From Pseudomonas frederiksbergensis (GTDB lineage: Bacteria > Pseudomonadota > Gammaproteobacteria > Pseudomonadales > Pseudomonadaceae), in assembly GCF_900105495.1 (NCBI RefSeq), contig NZ_FNTF01000002.1, positions 5,572,501-5,636,500 of the forward strand: a stretch of DNA of 64,000 nt. The letters are read 5' to 3'. The notes below the pieces were generated by a model. The model searched no databases and had not been told where the DNA came from. It saw nothing but the letters and a program-made list of their open reading frames with translations. Every line of letters starts with the position of its first letter. The first letter of the stretch is position 1. The position numbers were made by a program, and so were the translations under genes. Of the stretch, positions 39,303 through 48,228 are shown piece by piece.

Positions 39303-40231
39303 ACCGCCACCTTCGACAGATTTTTCTCCACCAGGGACACGAACAACTCCTCGAGGCGATTGGTTTTGTTACGCAGGCTCAACACTTCGATGTTCTGCTG
39401 CGCCAATTGGGTGAACAGCGCAGTGATGCCCATGGCCTTGTCGACCTGAACTTCAAGGGTGTGGCTGTCGAGCAGCTTGGTTGGGTAACCGAGCAACTGC
39501 GGCGCAGTTTGCAGCGTGTTTTTGAGGTCGAGCAGGAACGTTTCCACATGCAGTTGGCTGAGCAACTGTTTCATGCTGGTGTTCTCGACGATGGTGCCGT
39601 GATCGATGATGCCGATGTTGCGGCACAACTGCTCAGCCTCTTCCAGGTAGTGGGTGGTGAGGATGATGGTGATGCCTTTCTTGTTCAGCTCGGTGAGGAA
39701 CGTCCACATCGAACGACGCAGTTCGATGTCCACACCCGCCGTCGGTTCGTCGAGGATCAACAGGCGCGGTTCGTGAACCAGCGCACGGGCAATCATCAGT
39801 CGACGCTTCATGCCGCCGGACAGTGAACGCGACGGCGTATCGCGCTTGTCCCACAGACCCAGTTGGGTCAGGTACTGCTCGGCGCGTTCCTTGGCGATTT
39901 TCGGCGGAATGCCGTAATAACCGGCCTGGGTCACCACGATGTCGAAGGTTTTTTCGAACTGGTTGAAGTTGAATTCCTGGGGCACCACGCCGATGCAGCG
40001 CTTGAGCTGCGCAGGATTCTTGTCCAGGTCGTGACCGAAAACATTTACCGTCCCGCTGGTCTTGTTCACCAGGGTCGAGAGAATGCCGATGGTCGTGGAT
40101 TTGCCGGCGCCGTTGGGGCCGAGCAAGGCGAAAAAGTCACCTTCGGCGACGTCCAGATCGATACCACTCAAGGCCTGGAAACCGTTGCCGTAGGTTTTGG
40201 TTAGCTGCCGGATGGACAGAGCGGAACTCAT
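39299..40231 (-). CDS. ABC transporter ATP-binding protein (ABC-2 exporter)
   Basis: 310-residue ATPase of the DrrA/CcmA type. Walker A is LGPNGAGKSTTIGIL, the signature is SRSLSGGMKRRLMIARALVHEPRLLILDEPTAGVD including Walker B, and the switch is LTTHYLEEAEQL. The long C-terminal part (~230-310) is the accessory domain of this group. Start 40231 (MSSALSIRQLTKTYGNG) was chosen over GTG 40249; neither has a strong RBS. Confidence 0.88.
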   Translation of the reverse strand: MSSALSIRQLTKTYGNGFQALSGIDLDVAEGDFFALLGPNGAGKSTTIGILSTLVNKTSGTVNVFGHDLDKNPAQLKRCIGVVPQEFNFNQFEKTFDIVVTQAGYYGIPPKIAKERAEQYLTQLGLWDKRDTPSRSLSGGMKRRLMIARALVHEPRLLILDEPTAGVDIELRRSMWTFLTELNKKGITIILTTHYLEEAEQLCRNIGIIDHGTIVENTSMKQLLSQLHVETFLLDLKNTLQTAPQLLGYPTKLLDSHTLEVQVDKAMGITALFTQLAQQNIEVLSLRNKTNRLEELFVSLVEKNLSKVAV

Positions 40232-40364
40232 ATCGGATTTACGCACCAAGAAGGGAAGAAAGGGACAAATAAGGGCGGGCGGCGACTATTACAACCACGG
40301 CGCACGAGCGCAATGGTGCTTGTCACCGCCACACAAGTACAGTCAAGCGTGTCGATAGTGAGTA

Positions 40365-40988
40365 TTAAGTCAACGCGGTCATAACCGCTTTCTGATACGC
40401 CGGACGCTGTTTCAGGCGTGCATACCAGGCTTGCAGATGAGGCTGCGGTGCGCGCTCGATCGGCATCTCGAACCAGGCATAAATGAAACTGCCCAGAGGA
40501 ATGTCGCCCATGCCGATCTCATTGCCGGACAGGTACGGTTGGGTTGCCAGCGTCTGGTCGGCCATGGCCAGCAGGCCATCGCACTCCTTGATCGCGGCGT
40601 TGATTGCAGGCCAGTCCTGCTGGTCTGCCGGGGTACGCAATACGCCCCAGAACACTGTGCGGAACGGCCCGGCAAAATTTGAAGTGGTCCAGTCCATCCA
40701 CTTGTCGGCAGAAGCGCGGGCCTGCAGATCCTCTGGATACCAGGCCGTGCCGTTGGCGTGGCGAGCCATCAGGTAACGCACGATGGCGTTGGATTCCCAC
40801 AGCACGAACCCCTCGTCTTCAATCACCGGCACGCGGCCATTGGGGTTCATCGCGCGGTACTGCGGCGTATCGACGACACCAAAGGCGCCGCCGGCATCGA
40901 TGGCTTCATAAGCCAGGCCCAGTTCCTCGGCGGCCCACAAAGGTTTCCTGACATTCGACGAGTTTTTCCGACCCCAGATCTTCAGCAT
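40365..40988 (-). CDS. Glutathione S-transferase family protein
   Basis: 207-residue protein with an N-terminal thioredoxin-like domain (WGRKNSSNVRKPLWAAEELGLAYE, catalytic Ser/Asn in NSSNVRK; cis-Pro motif GRVPVIEDEG; ES pair WESNAIVRYL) and a helical C-terminal domain with GMGDIPLG. It likely conjugates or detoxifies small electrophiles. The neighbour order exporter / GST / transglutaminase / fadE matches PAO1 as I remember it. Confidence 0.87.
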   Translation of the reverse strand: MLKIWGRKNSSNVRKPLWAAEELGLAYEAIDAGGAFGVVDTPQYRAMNPNGRVPVIEDEGFVLWESNAIVRYLMARHANGTAWYPEDLQARASADKWMDWTTSNFAGPFRTVFWGVLRTPADQQDWPAINAAIKECDGLLAMADQTLATQPYLSGNEIGMGDIPLGSFIYAWFEMPIERAPQPHLQAWYARLKQRPAYQKAVMTALT

Positions 40989-41031
40989 GACCGCCTCTTT
41001 ATGGATGAATGCGCAGGCAGCATACGCCGGA

Positions 41032-41691
41032 TCAGGCGCGACTCAAATCGCCCTGCATGTCACCCAGCAGCACGGGCGATTGGTCGCTGAACAGATGCGG
41101 ATAGCACTTTTCCAGGTGTTCGAAAAAGAACGCTTCAGGCACGTCGCTGAACTGGCCGTGGTCAATCAGGTATTCCATCAATAGCTCGCCGTCGCGATTG
41201 AACGGATGGAAAACGCTGTCGTTGATGCCGTCGAATTCCAGCGGCGCGACATTGAACAATTCACACAAGCCCTGATTGAACGCTGGCGTGGCTTTGACCC
41301 AGCGGCCGTTCAGGTGAAGCTCTGTATAACCGTGCATGGCGAACACATCGCTCTTGAGCAACTCGAGCAACCGCGGCGTCGACAAATGATTGCGCACATC
41401 CGCCAGGCCGATCCGCGCGGGAATCCCGCAATGCCGGGCGGCACCTGCCAACAGCGTGGCTTTGGGTACGCAATAACTCTCCCCCGCTGCCAGCGCATAA
41501 CTGCCGCGCAACGTATTCGGGTCGCGACTGAAGGTATAAGGGTTGTAACGCACGGCTTCGCGCACGGCGTAATAGAGATTGATCGCCTGCTCTAGAGGAT
41601 CGCGACTGTTGCCGCGATGTTTTTCGGCGAACTCCACCACCGACGAGTGGTCACTATCGATGAAGCGGCCGGAACTCAGATACTCGTGCAT
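41032..41691 (-). CDS. Transglutaminase-like superfamily protein
   Basis: 219-residue protein with the papain-like triad of bacterial transglutaminase-like domains: Cys in AAGESYCVPKATLLAGAARHCGIPARIG, His in FAMHGYTELHLNGRWVKATPAFNQ, and the Asp position apparently replaced by Ala/Pro in KATPAF. The frame extends to 41835; the start at 41691 (MHEYLSSGRFIDS) has AGGAG 9 nt upstream. Activity is unknown. It is divergent from fadE. Confidence 0.8.
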   Translation of the reverse strand: MHEYLSSGRFIDSDHSSVVEFAEKHRGNSRDPLEQAINLYYAVREAVRYNPYTFSRDPNTLRGSYALAAGESYCVPKATLLAGAARHCGIPARIGLADVRNHLSTPRLLELLKSDVFAMHGYTELHLNGRWVKATPAFNQGLCELFNVAPLEFDGINDSVFHPFNRDGELLMEYLIDHGQFSDVPEAFFFEHLEKCYPHLFSDQSPVLLGDMQGDLSRA

Positions 41692-41941
41692 GAGAACAAT
41701 CTCCTGGGGAAGCCACGAGTCTAGCGACACGTTCAGCACAGAGATAACGACGTTTCGGCCAAACATGGACGCTTTGCCGCCCGCCCATCGAACGATTTGC
41801 GCGTCCTGGTGCCCACCGGGTCCTACAAAACTCATCGAAGGTTTCCCACGATTTCAATCACATCGCTCTGACCACCCTGTTTTACGGATGCCGTCTAAGC
41901 TCTGAAGGTTGCTTTTGCCCTGGTTTCACGGAGGATTAAAT

Positions 41942-44389
41942 ATGCTGCTGTTGTGGATACTGGTTCTGGTTGTCGGGATTGCGTATTTAGCCCACCGTCG
42001 CATCGCCCCGCTGCCCGCCCTGTGCGTCGTTGCCGTTTACGTGGTGGCGATGGGTGCTTTCAGCCGCGCACCTGGCTGGTTACTGCTGGTTCTGTGGATA
42101 TTGATCGCGGCTGTCGCAGCGCCCTTGTTGTTGCCCGACCTGCGCCGCAAATACTTCAGCGCGCCGATGTTCAGCTGGTTCCAGAAAACCCTGCCACCGA
42201 TGTCGCAAACCGAACGCGATGCGATCGATGCCGGCACGGTGTGGTGGGATGGCGAACTGTTCAGCGGTCGCCCGGACTGGAACACACTGCTGGCCTATCC
42301 AAAAGCGCAGCTGAGCGAAGAGGAACAGGCCTTTATCGACGGCCCGACCGAAGAACTCTGCGCCATGGTCAGCGACTGGCAGATCGGTCAAGACATGGAC
42401 CTGCCTCCCGAAGCCTGGGCCTACATCAAGGAAAACGGCTTCTTCGCCCTGATCATTCCCAAGGAGTTCGGCGGCAAAGGTTTCTCCGCCTATGCCCACT
42501 CCCAGGTGGCGATGAAACTGGCGACCCGCAGCGGCGACCTTGCCTCTACCGTGATGGTCCCCAACTCCCTCGGCCCGGCCGAACTGCTGTTGCATTACGG
42601 CACCGACGAGCAACGCAACCACTACCTGCCACGACTGGCTCGCGGCGATGAAATACCGTGCTTCGCACTGACCGGACCACTGGCCGGTTCTGACGCCGGC
42701 TCGATGCCCGACACCGGGGTGATCTGCAAAGGCGAATGGGAAGGCAAGGAAACCCTGGGCCTGCGCCTGAACTGGGAAAAGCGTTACATCACACTGGGTC
42801 CGGTCGCCACCCTGCTCGGCCTCGCGTTCAAGGCCTACGACCCGGATCACCTATTGGGTGAGGAGGAAGACCTGGGGATCAGCCTGGCGTTGATCCCGAC
42901 CGATATCGCCGGTGTCGAAATCGGCCGCCGCCACCTGCCGTTGGGCGCGTCATTCATGAACGGCCCGAACTCCGGCAAAGATGTGTTCGTACCGCTGGAG
43001 TTCCTCATCGGCGGCCGGGAAATGCTCGGCAAAGGCTGGATGATGCTGATGAACTGCCTGTCGGTCGGGCGTTCGATTTCGTTGCCAGCGGTCGGCACTG
43101 GCGCCGCCAAGTTCACCAGCCTGGTGACCGGCCAGTACGCGCAGGTCCGTGAACAATTCAATGTTCCACTGTCGGCCTTCGAAGGTATTCAGGAAGCGAT
43201 GGCCCGTATCGGCGGCAACGCCTGGATGATGGACGCCGCGCGGATGCTCACCGCCAATGCGGTGGATTTGGGCGAGAAGCCATCGGTGCTGTCGGCGATT
43301 CTCAAATATCACCTCACCGAACGCGGCCGCGAGTGCATCAGCCACGCCATGGATGTTCATGGCGGCAAGGCAATCATCATGGGGCCGAACAACTACCTCG
43401 GTCGCAGCTGGAACGGCGCGCCGATTTTCATCACGGTGGAAGGCGCGAACATTCTCTCGCGCAACTTGATGATCTTCGGCCAGGGTGCGATTCGCTGCCA
43501 TCCCTTCGTACTTAAGGAAATGGCTCTCGCCAGTCGTGAAGACAAAGACCAGGCCCTCACCGAATTTGATGGCCTGCTGCTCAAACACATCGGTTTCGCC
43601 GTGAGCAACGCCGCCAGCACGCTGGTGCTGAACCTTGGTTTCGGTCACTTTGAACACGCGCCAGGCGACAAGCTCAGCCAGGGTTACTTCCGCGCCCTCA
43701 ATCGCCAGGCTGCTGCGTTCGCCCTGCTCGCCGACCTGAGCATGATGCTGCTGGGCGGCGAATTGAAACGACGCGAACGTCTGTCGGCACGTCTGGGGGA
43801 TGTGCTCAGCAACATGTACCTCGCCTCCGCCGCACTCAAGCGTTACCACGACCTCGATTCACCGCAGCACATGGCTCCTCTGTTTACCTGGGCCATGGAA
43901 GAAAGCCTGGGGCAGTCGGAACGAGCGCTGGATGAACTGCTGAGCAACTTCCCGAACAAGGTGTTGGGTTGCCTGTTGCGGGTGATCGTGTTTCCGTTCG
44001 GTCGTCGTCACAAAGGGCCATCGGACAAACTCGGCGCCGAAGTGGCGGCGGTGATCGGCCGCGCCAAGGGTGATCCGACCCTGGAAGAGTTACTCGGTGG
44101 TTGCTACCGGCCGCAATCCACTGATGACCCGGTCGGCGCCCTGCAACAGGCGTGCAACCTGCTGAATGCCGCGCAACCGCTGCGCAAAAAGCTGCATGTC
44201 GCGCTCAAAAGCGGCCAGGTCAAACCGGTCGCCGGGGAACACGTCATCGATGCAGCGCTTGAAGCTGGCGTGTTGCAACCCAGGGAAGCGCAGACCCTGC
44301 GTGACGCCGAAGCTGCCCGGCGCAAGGTGATTGATGTCGATGATTTCGACAAAGTTGAACTGACACTGGGTGAAGGAAAGGTCCGCTGA
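41942..44389 (+). CDS. fadE: Acyl-CoA dehydrogenase FadE
   Basis: FAD enzyme that starts beta-oxidation by oxidising acyl-CoA to enoyl-CoA. It has 815 residues, nearly the E. coli FadE length, with two or three N-terminal membrane helices (about 1-70) that anchor it. The acyl-CoA dehydrogenase core shows CFALTGPLAGSDAGS, the SFMNGPNSGKDVFVPL and RECISHAMDVHGGKAIIMGPNNYLGR motifs. GGAGGATTAA precedes ATG 41942. Downstream lies a small conserved gene. Confidence 0.93.
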   Translation: MLLLWILVLVVGIAYLAHRRIAPLPALCVVAVYVVAMGAFSRAPGWLLLVLWILIAAVAAPLLLPDLRRKYFSAPMFSWFQKTLPPMSQTERDAIDAGTVWWDGELFSGRPDWNTLLAYPKAQLSEEEQAFIDGPTEELCAMVSDWQIGQDMDLPPEAWAYIKENGFFALIIPKEFGGKGFSAYAHSQVAMKLATRSGDLASTVMVPNSLGPAELLLHYGTDEQRNHYLPRLARGDEIPCFALTGPLAGSDAGSMPDTGVICKGEWEGKETLGLRLNWEKRYITLGPVATLLGLAFKAYDPDHLLGEEEDLGISLALIPTDIAGVEIGRRHLPLGASFMNGPNSGKDVFVPLEFLIGGREMLGKGWMMLMNCLSVGRSISLPAVGTGAAKFTSLVTGQYAQVREQFNVPLSAFEGIQEAMARIGGNAWMMDAARMLTANAVDLGEKPSVLSAILKYHLTERGRECISHAMDVHGGKAIIMGPNNYLGRSWNGAPIFITVEGANILSRNLMIFGQGAIRCHPFVLKEMALASREDKDQALTEFDGLLLKHIGFAVSNAASTLVLNLGFGHFEHAPGDKLSQGYFRALNRQAAAFALLADLSMMLLGGELKRRERLSARLGDVLSNMYLASAALKRYHDLDSPQHMAPLFTWAMEESLGQSERALDELLSNFPNKVLGCLLRVIVFPFGRRHKGPSDKLGAEVAAVIGRAKGDPTLEELLGGCYRPQSTDDPVGALQQACNLLNAAQPLRKKLHVALKSGQVKPVAGEHVIDAALEAGVLQPREAQTLRDAEAARRKVIDVDDFDKVELTLGEGKVR

Positions 44390-44476
44390 TTCCGCTGACC
44401 CTGTGCCTTCTACCTGTAAAAATGGACGCGGGCGCTTTATACTCCCGCGCCCGTTTTGCTCTTGAGGACTTATCTC

Positions 44477-44884
44477 GTGTCCAATGTCGTTGCCGATCAT
44501 CTTGTCTTGCTCGACCACCTGCGCAGCATCCTGGTCGCCGTAGGTGAGGCCGAACAGGTTCCCGAAGAAAGCCATGCCTTGTTCCTGGAGCGCTTCGACG
44601 AACTGCGTGCGTTGCTGCCGGTCGACCCGATCGAAAGCCAATACCTGGGCCAGGACATTCTGTGCCAGGTGATCACCCGCTACCCGCAAATCGCCCACCT
44701 GGTCCCGCGCGACCTGTTGTGGTACTTCGCCGGTGACTGCCTGCATTACATGCCCGACGATGAAATCGACTTGTATCAGGCGCTGGAAGAACGTCGTTTC
44801 GAAGCTGAACAAAACGACGAACCTTTCGACTGGAACCAGGAAAAACAGCTGCTGGCGATGTCGAAAGACGACAGCAAGCACTGA
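44477..44884 (+). CDS. Conserved hypothetical protein (PA2816-like, PilZ-regulator-free)
   Basis: 135-residue acidic, soluble protein without signal peptide or known motif that I recognise. It begins SNVVADHLVLLDHLRSILVAVGE, carries VITRYPQIAHLVPRDLLWYFAGDCLHYMPDDEIDLYQALEERR, and ends in a polar tail. GTG 44477 with GAGGA 9 nt upstream was chosen over the frame start at 44456. It follows fadE in PAO1 as well (by memory), which argues for a conserved but unassigned role. Confidence 0.8.
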   Translation: MSNVVADHLVLLDHLRSILVAVGEAEQVPEESHALFLERFDELRALLPVDPIESQYLGQDILCQVITRYPQIAHLVPRDLLWYFAGDCLHYMPDDEIDLYQALEERRFEAEQNDEPFDWNQEKQLLAMSKDDSKH

Positions 44885-44901
44885 TCCTCGCTCAGAAATG
44901 C

Positions 44902-44938
44902 AAAAGGCCCGCATGGTGATTCATGCGGGCCTTTTTTG
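44902..44938 (+). terminator. Intrinsic terminator after the fadE-linked gene
   Basis: AAAAGGCCCGCATG-GTGATT-CATGCGGGCCTTTTTT stem followed by T-run, 18 bp after the stop codon. Confidence 0.93.
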
Positions 44939-45001
44939 TGCCTTGCTTCGAGTGATGCAGTGGCTGATCGGGCCCCTTCGACTTGCCCGCGAAGGCGTCT
45001 G

Positions 45002-46000
45002 TCAAAGCAACCCATCACTCTCGGGCAACTCATACTCTGCCGCGCCCTTGCCCAATGCATTTGGCTTACCCGGCTTGCCCAGGGTCGGCTCCTTCTCCAG
45101 GCATTCCACCAGATAGTCGATCAGCACCCGTAATTTCGGTGGCAGATAACGAGTCGGCGAATGCAACAACCAGGCACCGCCGTGGTATGACGCCAGAAAG
45201 GTCCAGTCCGGCAGCACCTGCACGATCAGCCCCTGCTCCAGCGCATAACGCGCGGTGAAGTACGGCAGGCTGCCAATCCCGATGTGCTGCAACACCGCGC
45301 CCAAGCGCACGCCGGTGTGATTGGCCGCATACCGTCCGCGCACGCCAACGGTGACAGCCTTGGTGCCTTTCTTGAATTTCCAACGTGCATCGCTCGGGGT
45401 TTCGCCCAGGTAGATGCAGCTGTGGTTGAGCAAGTCGTGGGGATGGGTCGGTGTGCCGTGTTCGGCCAGGTATTGCGGCGTCGCACAGAGCAAATGATCG
45501 ATGGTGAGCAATTGCCGCCCGACCAGTCCGGCAGGTGGCCGATCTGTAATACGAATCGCCAGATCAACGTTGTCGTCGATCAAATCCACCTGGCGGTCCT
45601 CAAGCAACAGCTCCACATCCACTTTGGGATAGCGACGCAAAAATTCCGGCATATGCGGATGAATCACGAAACGCCCCACCGCCTTCGGCACACTGACGCG
45701 CACCAGTCCTTCCGCTTCATGGGTGAACTGGCCGCTGATTTCCATCACCGATTTGGCGGCGCTGACCATTTCCTGGCAACGCTTGAACACCTCTTCGCCA
45801 CCGTCGCTCAAACGCAGCTTGCGCGTGGTTCGCTGCAGCAAACGAGTGGCGAGCGCCTTTTCCAGACGCGAAATGCTGCGGCTGACCGCCGAAGGTGAAG
45901 AACCCAACTGGCGAGCAGCCTCAGAGAAGCTGCCGGTCTCGACAACCTTGACGAAAATCGCCATTTCACCGAGCAGCGGTAGTGGAAGATTTATGCTCAC
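45002..46000 (-). CDS. LysR-family transcriptional regulator
   Basis: 332-residue LTTR. The N-terminal winged helix is clear (MAIFVKVVETGSFSEAARQLGSSPSAVSRSISRLEKALATRLLQRTTRKLRLSDGGE), followed by the periplasmic-binding-like effector domain from about residue 95. Start is GTG 46000. It is divergent from alaX with 91 bp between the starts, containing inverted repeat CAATTC-N23-GAATTG; LysR proteins commonly control the divergent unit, so alaX-2OG-lysE is the likely target. Effector unknown. Confidence 0.87.
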   Translation of the reverse strand: MSINLPLPLLGEMAIFVKVVETGSFSEAARQLGSSPSAVSRSISRLEKALATRLLQRTTRKLRLSDGGEEVFKRCQEMVSAAKSVMEISGQFTHEAEGLVRVSVPKAVGRFVIHPHMPEFLRRYPKVDVELLLEDRQVDLIDDNVDLAIRITDRPPAGLVGRQLLTIDHLLCATPQYLAEHGTPTHPHDLLNHSCIYLGETPSDARWKFKKGTKAVTVGVRGRYAANHTGVRLGAVLQHIGIGSLPYFTARYALEQGLIVQVLPDWTFLASYHGGAWLLHSPTRYLPPKLRVLIDYLVECLEKEPTLGKPGKPNALGKGAAEYELPESDGLL

Positions 46001-46030
46001 AGCGCAACAGTCCTTTGATGTTTGAACGGA

Positions 46031-46073
46031 TTATCACGCAATTCCACGCTTCATATAATAAAAAATAGAATTG
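46031..46073 (+). promoter_or_regulatory. Promoter for the alaX operon with overlapping inverted repeat
   Basis: TTATCA (46031-46036) and TATAAT (46054-46059) have 17-bp spacing, so transcription would start near 46066 and proceed into alaX. The repeat CAATTC (46039-46044) / GAATTG (46068-46073) brackets the -10 box, a place from which a LysR protein could act. Confidence 0.6.
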
Positions 46074-46091
46074 TTAATAAGGGCATGGAAT

Positions 46092-46718
46092 ATGACGCTT
46101 CGCCTCTTTTTCCATAGTGATGACCTCAAGGCCAATGTGGAAGTCCTGGATTGCACGCCCCACGAGAACGAATTTGCCGTGGTGCTGCGCGCCACGTTGT
46201 TTCACCCCCAGGGCGGTGGACAGCCCTTTGACACCGGCTGGATTGGCGAAAGCCGGGTCCTGCGGGTTGTTCAGGATCCGGACCGGATCATTCATTTCGT
46301 CGACCATCCGGTAAAACCAGGCATGACTCAGATTCGGGTCGACGAACAACGCCGTCAGTTCAATTCACGTATGCATTCCGCCGGTCATCTGATCGGCCAC
46401 TTCGTCCAGGCCATGGGCTGGATGCCGATCAAGGCTCATCACTGGCCGGGCGAAGGACGCGTGCAATTCAAACCGGCAGAGTCGGCAAAAGAGGTTGATG
46501 CCGAGATGATTCAGCACGGCATCGAGCAGTGGATCGCCAATGATCTGCCGCGCCTGACATCGATGCGTGAAGGCGCCCGGGAAATCGGTTTCGGTGATCT
46601 GCCCGCCTATGGCTGCGGCGGCACCCATGTACGCAGCCTGAAGGATTTGGGCACAGTCACGATCGCTTCCCTTTCACTGAAGAAGGGAACGCTGTCTGTC
46701 CACTACAGCGTGGATTGA
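46092..46718 (+). CDS. alaX: AlaX-type alanyl-tRNA editing protein
   Basis: 208-residue stand-alone editing domain that deacylates mischarged tRNA(Ala) (Ser- or Gly-tRNA(Ala) in known AlaX). The zinc ligands are visible: HSAGH (His95, His99) and CGGTH (Cys175, His179). It opens with the AlaX segment VLRATLFHPQGGGQPFDTGWIG. Start 46092 (MTLRLFFHSDD) was chosen over the frame start at 46071. First gene of the unit with the 2OG oxygenase 92 bp downstream. Confidence 0.9.
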   Translation: MTLRLFFHSDDLKANVEVLDCTPHENEFAVVLRATLFHPQGGGQPFDTGWIGESRVLRVVQDPDRIIHFVDHPVKPGMTQIRVDEQRRQFNSRMHSAGHLIGHFVQAMGWMPIKAHHWPGEGRVQFKPAESAKEVDAEMIQHGIEQWIANDLPRLTSMREGAREIGFGDLPAYGCGGTHVRSLKDLGTVTIASLSLKKGTLSVHYSVD

Positions 46719-46810
46719 GCATGTGGGCGATGCCGTTCCTGTCATCGCCTGACGCCGGAGGAACCTGCGGTCGCGGGTTCTGTTGACTATTTGATAGATG
46801 GACCTAAGAC

Positions 46811-47581
46811 ATGATGCTTGACGTCGAGCGTCTCGATGAGACGTGCATAAAAAAACTGGCCAATGAAGAGATCCTCGCCATCCGCGTCAAAGGTTTGTTG
46901 CCCAAGCCGCTGGCGATTCAGATCGGCGACAAGATCCTCGCCCCGGGCTTCGAAGGCTATATCAATGCGCCGAGCATCGGTCGCATCGGCATGGCGTTTT
47001 ATGAAGCGGAAAACCAGCCGCTGCTGATCGAAGATTATTTTGAACGCGCCACCCGCAACATTGCGGAATTACGCAACCGCTGCGCGCCCTATTCGTCCCC
47101 CGTCGACACCCTGCGCTGCATGCTCGATGAGTCCTGGCCGGCGGGTGCGCATCTGGAAAATCTCTACGGTCGCAAGATGTATGTGGGGCTGTCCCGGGTG
47201 GTGAAACCCGGGATCTGCTTTCTGGCCCACCACGACATTTTCGCCAAGGACGCCCCGGACAGCTATCAGGCCAAAAGCCTGGAAGCGCAGTTCGCCTGCA
47301 ATGTTTACCTGAACATGCCCCTCGAGGGCGGTGCCCTGCAGATGTGGGACCACGACATCTCCCCGGACCAGTTCGACGAAATGCGTGGCGACAGTTATGG
47401 CATCGATCCGGCTCTGCTCGGGACGCCGACCCTGGAGATTCTTCCCGAGCCGGGTGATTTCATCATGTTCAACTCGCGCTGCATGCATTCGGTGACTCCG
47501 GGTGTGGCTGATCCGCGCTTGAGCCTTTCGTTCTTTGTCGGCTATCGCGGCAATGCTTCACCCCTTACTTTTTGGAGTTGA
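46811..47581 (+). CDS. 2OG-Fe(II) oxygenase, candidate amino-acid hydroxylase
   Basis: 256-residue Fe(II)/2-oxoglutarate dioxygenase. Facial triad candidates are His140-x-Asp142 (in FLAHHDIFA) and His226 (CMHSV), with Arg236 ten residues later (DPRLSLS) as the 2-oxoglutarate anchor. The double-stranded beta-helix core is between 120 and 248. HxD predicts hydroxylation; the chlorinating relatives of free amino acids (BesD/Hal group) have HxG, so it is not a halogenase by this criterion. The substrate is unknown. Gene neighbours (AlaX, LysE) suggest an amino acid. Confidence 0.78.
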   Translation: MMLDVERLDETCIKKLANEEILAIRVKGLLPKPLAIQIGDKILAPGFEGYINAPSIGRIGMAFYEAENQPLLIEDYFERATRNIAELRNRCAPYSSPVDTLRCMLDESWPAGAHLENLYGRKMYVGLSRVVKPGICFLAHHDIFAKDAPDSYQAKSLEAQFACNVYLNMPLEGGALQMWDHDISPDQFDEMRGDSYGIDPALLGTPTLEILPEPGDFIMFNSRCMHSVTPGVADPRLSLSFFVGYRGNASPLTFWS

Positions 47582-47582
47582 G

Positions 47583-48218
47583 ATGCTTTCGAATTACCTG
47601 GGCGAGTTTCTGGCGCTGGCGACTATTCACTTTCTGGCCGTGGTTGCACCCGGACCGGACTTCGCAGTGACTATCCGGCAAAGCGTGCGTTTCGGCCGAC
47701 TGGTCGGGATTTGCACGGCACTGGGCATCGGCGCGGGCATTTCCGTGCACGTGCTTTACACCTTGTTCGGGGTCGGCGCGCTGATGCACACGACACCCTG
47801 GCTGCTGACGGCGGCCAAGGTTGTGGGTGGCGCTTACATTTTGTACCTCGGTGTCAGCCTGTTGCGCAGCAAGCCCAAGACCGTACTGGAAGGCGATAAG
47901 CCTGATGAACCGGTTGTAGAACAAACGTTGTGGAAGGCATTTACCACCGGCTTCCTGACCAACGCGACCAACCCGAAAGCCACTCTGTTTTTCCTGGCAA
48001 TCTTCACCACTATCATCAGCGCCACAACGCCGATGAAGATCCAGGCGCTTTACGGAATGTGGATGTGTTTTGTGAATGCGCTGTGGTTTGTGATCGTCGC
48101 GCTGTTCTTTTCAAGCAGCAGAGTGCGATTGCTGTTCTTGCGCTTGGGGCACTGGTTCGAGCGGAGCATGGGGGTGATCCTGATCCTGTTTGCTGGTCGG
48201 TTGATTTTGTCGATGTAA
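47583..48218 (+). CDS. LysE/RhtB-family amino-acid exporter
   Basis: 211-residue inner-membrane exporter with six predicted helices. The family core is FLAVVAPGPDFAVTIRQSVRFGRLVGICTALGIGAGI near the N-terminus and GFLTNATNPKATLFFLAIF in the middle. Start ATG 47583 begins 1 bp after the oxygenase stop and GGAG lies 6 nt upstream, so the two genes are coupled. Substrates of the family are basic or neutral amino acids such as homoserine, Thr, Lys and Arg; here the hydroxylated product is the natural guess. Confidence 0.87.
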   Translation: MLSNYLGEFLALATIHFLAVVAPGPDFAVTIRQSVRFGRLVGICTALGIGAGISVHVLYTLFGVGALMHTTPWLLTAAKVVGGAYILYLGVSLLRSKPKTVLEGDKPDEPVVEQTLWKAFTTGFLTNATNPKATLFFLAIFTTIISATTPMKIQALYGMWMCFVNALWFVIVALFFSSSRVRLLFLRLGHWFERSMGVILILFAGRLILSM

Positions 48219-48228
48219 ATACACGTGA

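Noticed and set aside
46811..47581. Halogenase of the BesD/Hal type
   Set aside because: The metal site reads H-x-D, not H-x-G, so chlorination is not predicted.
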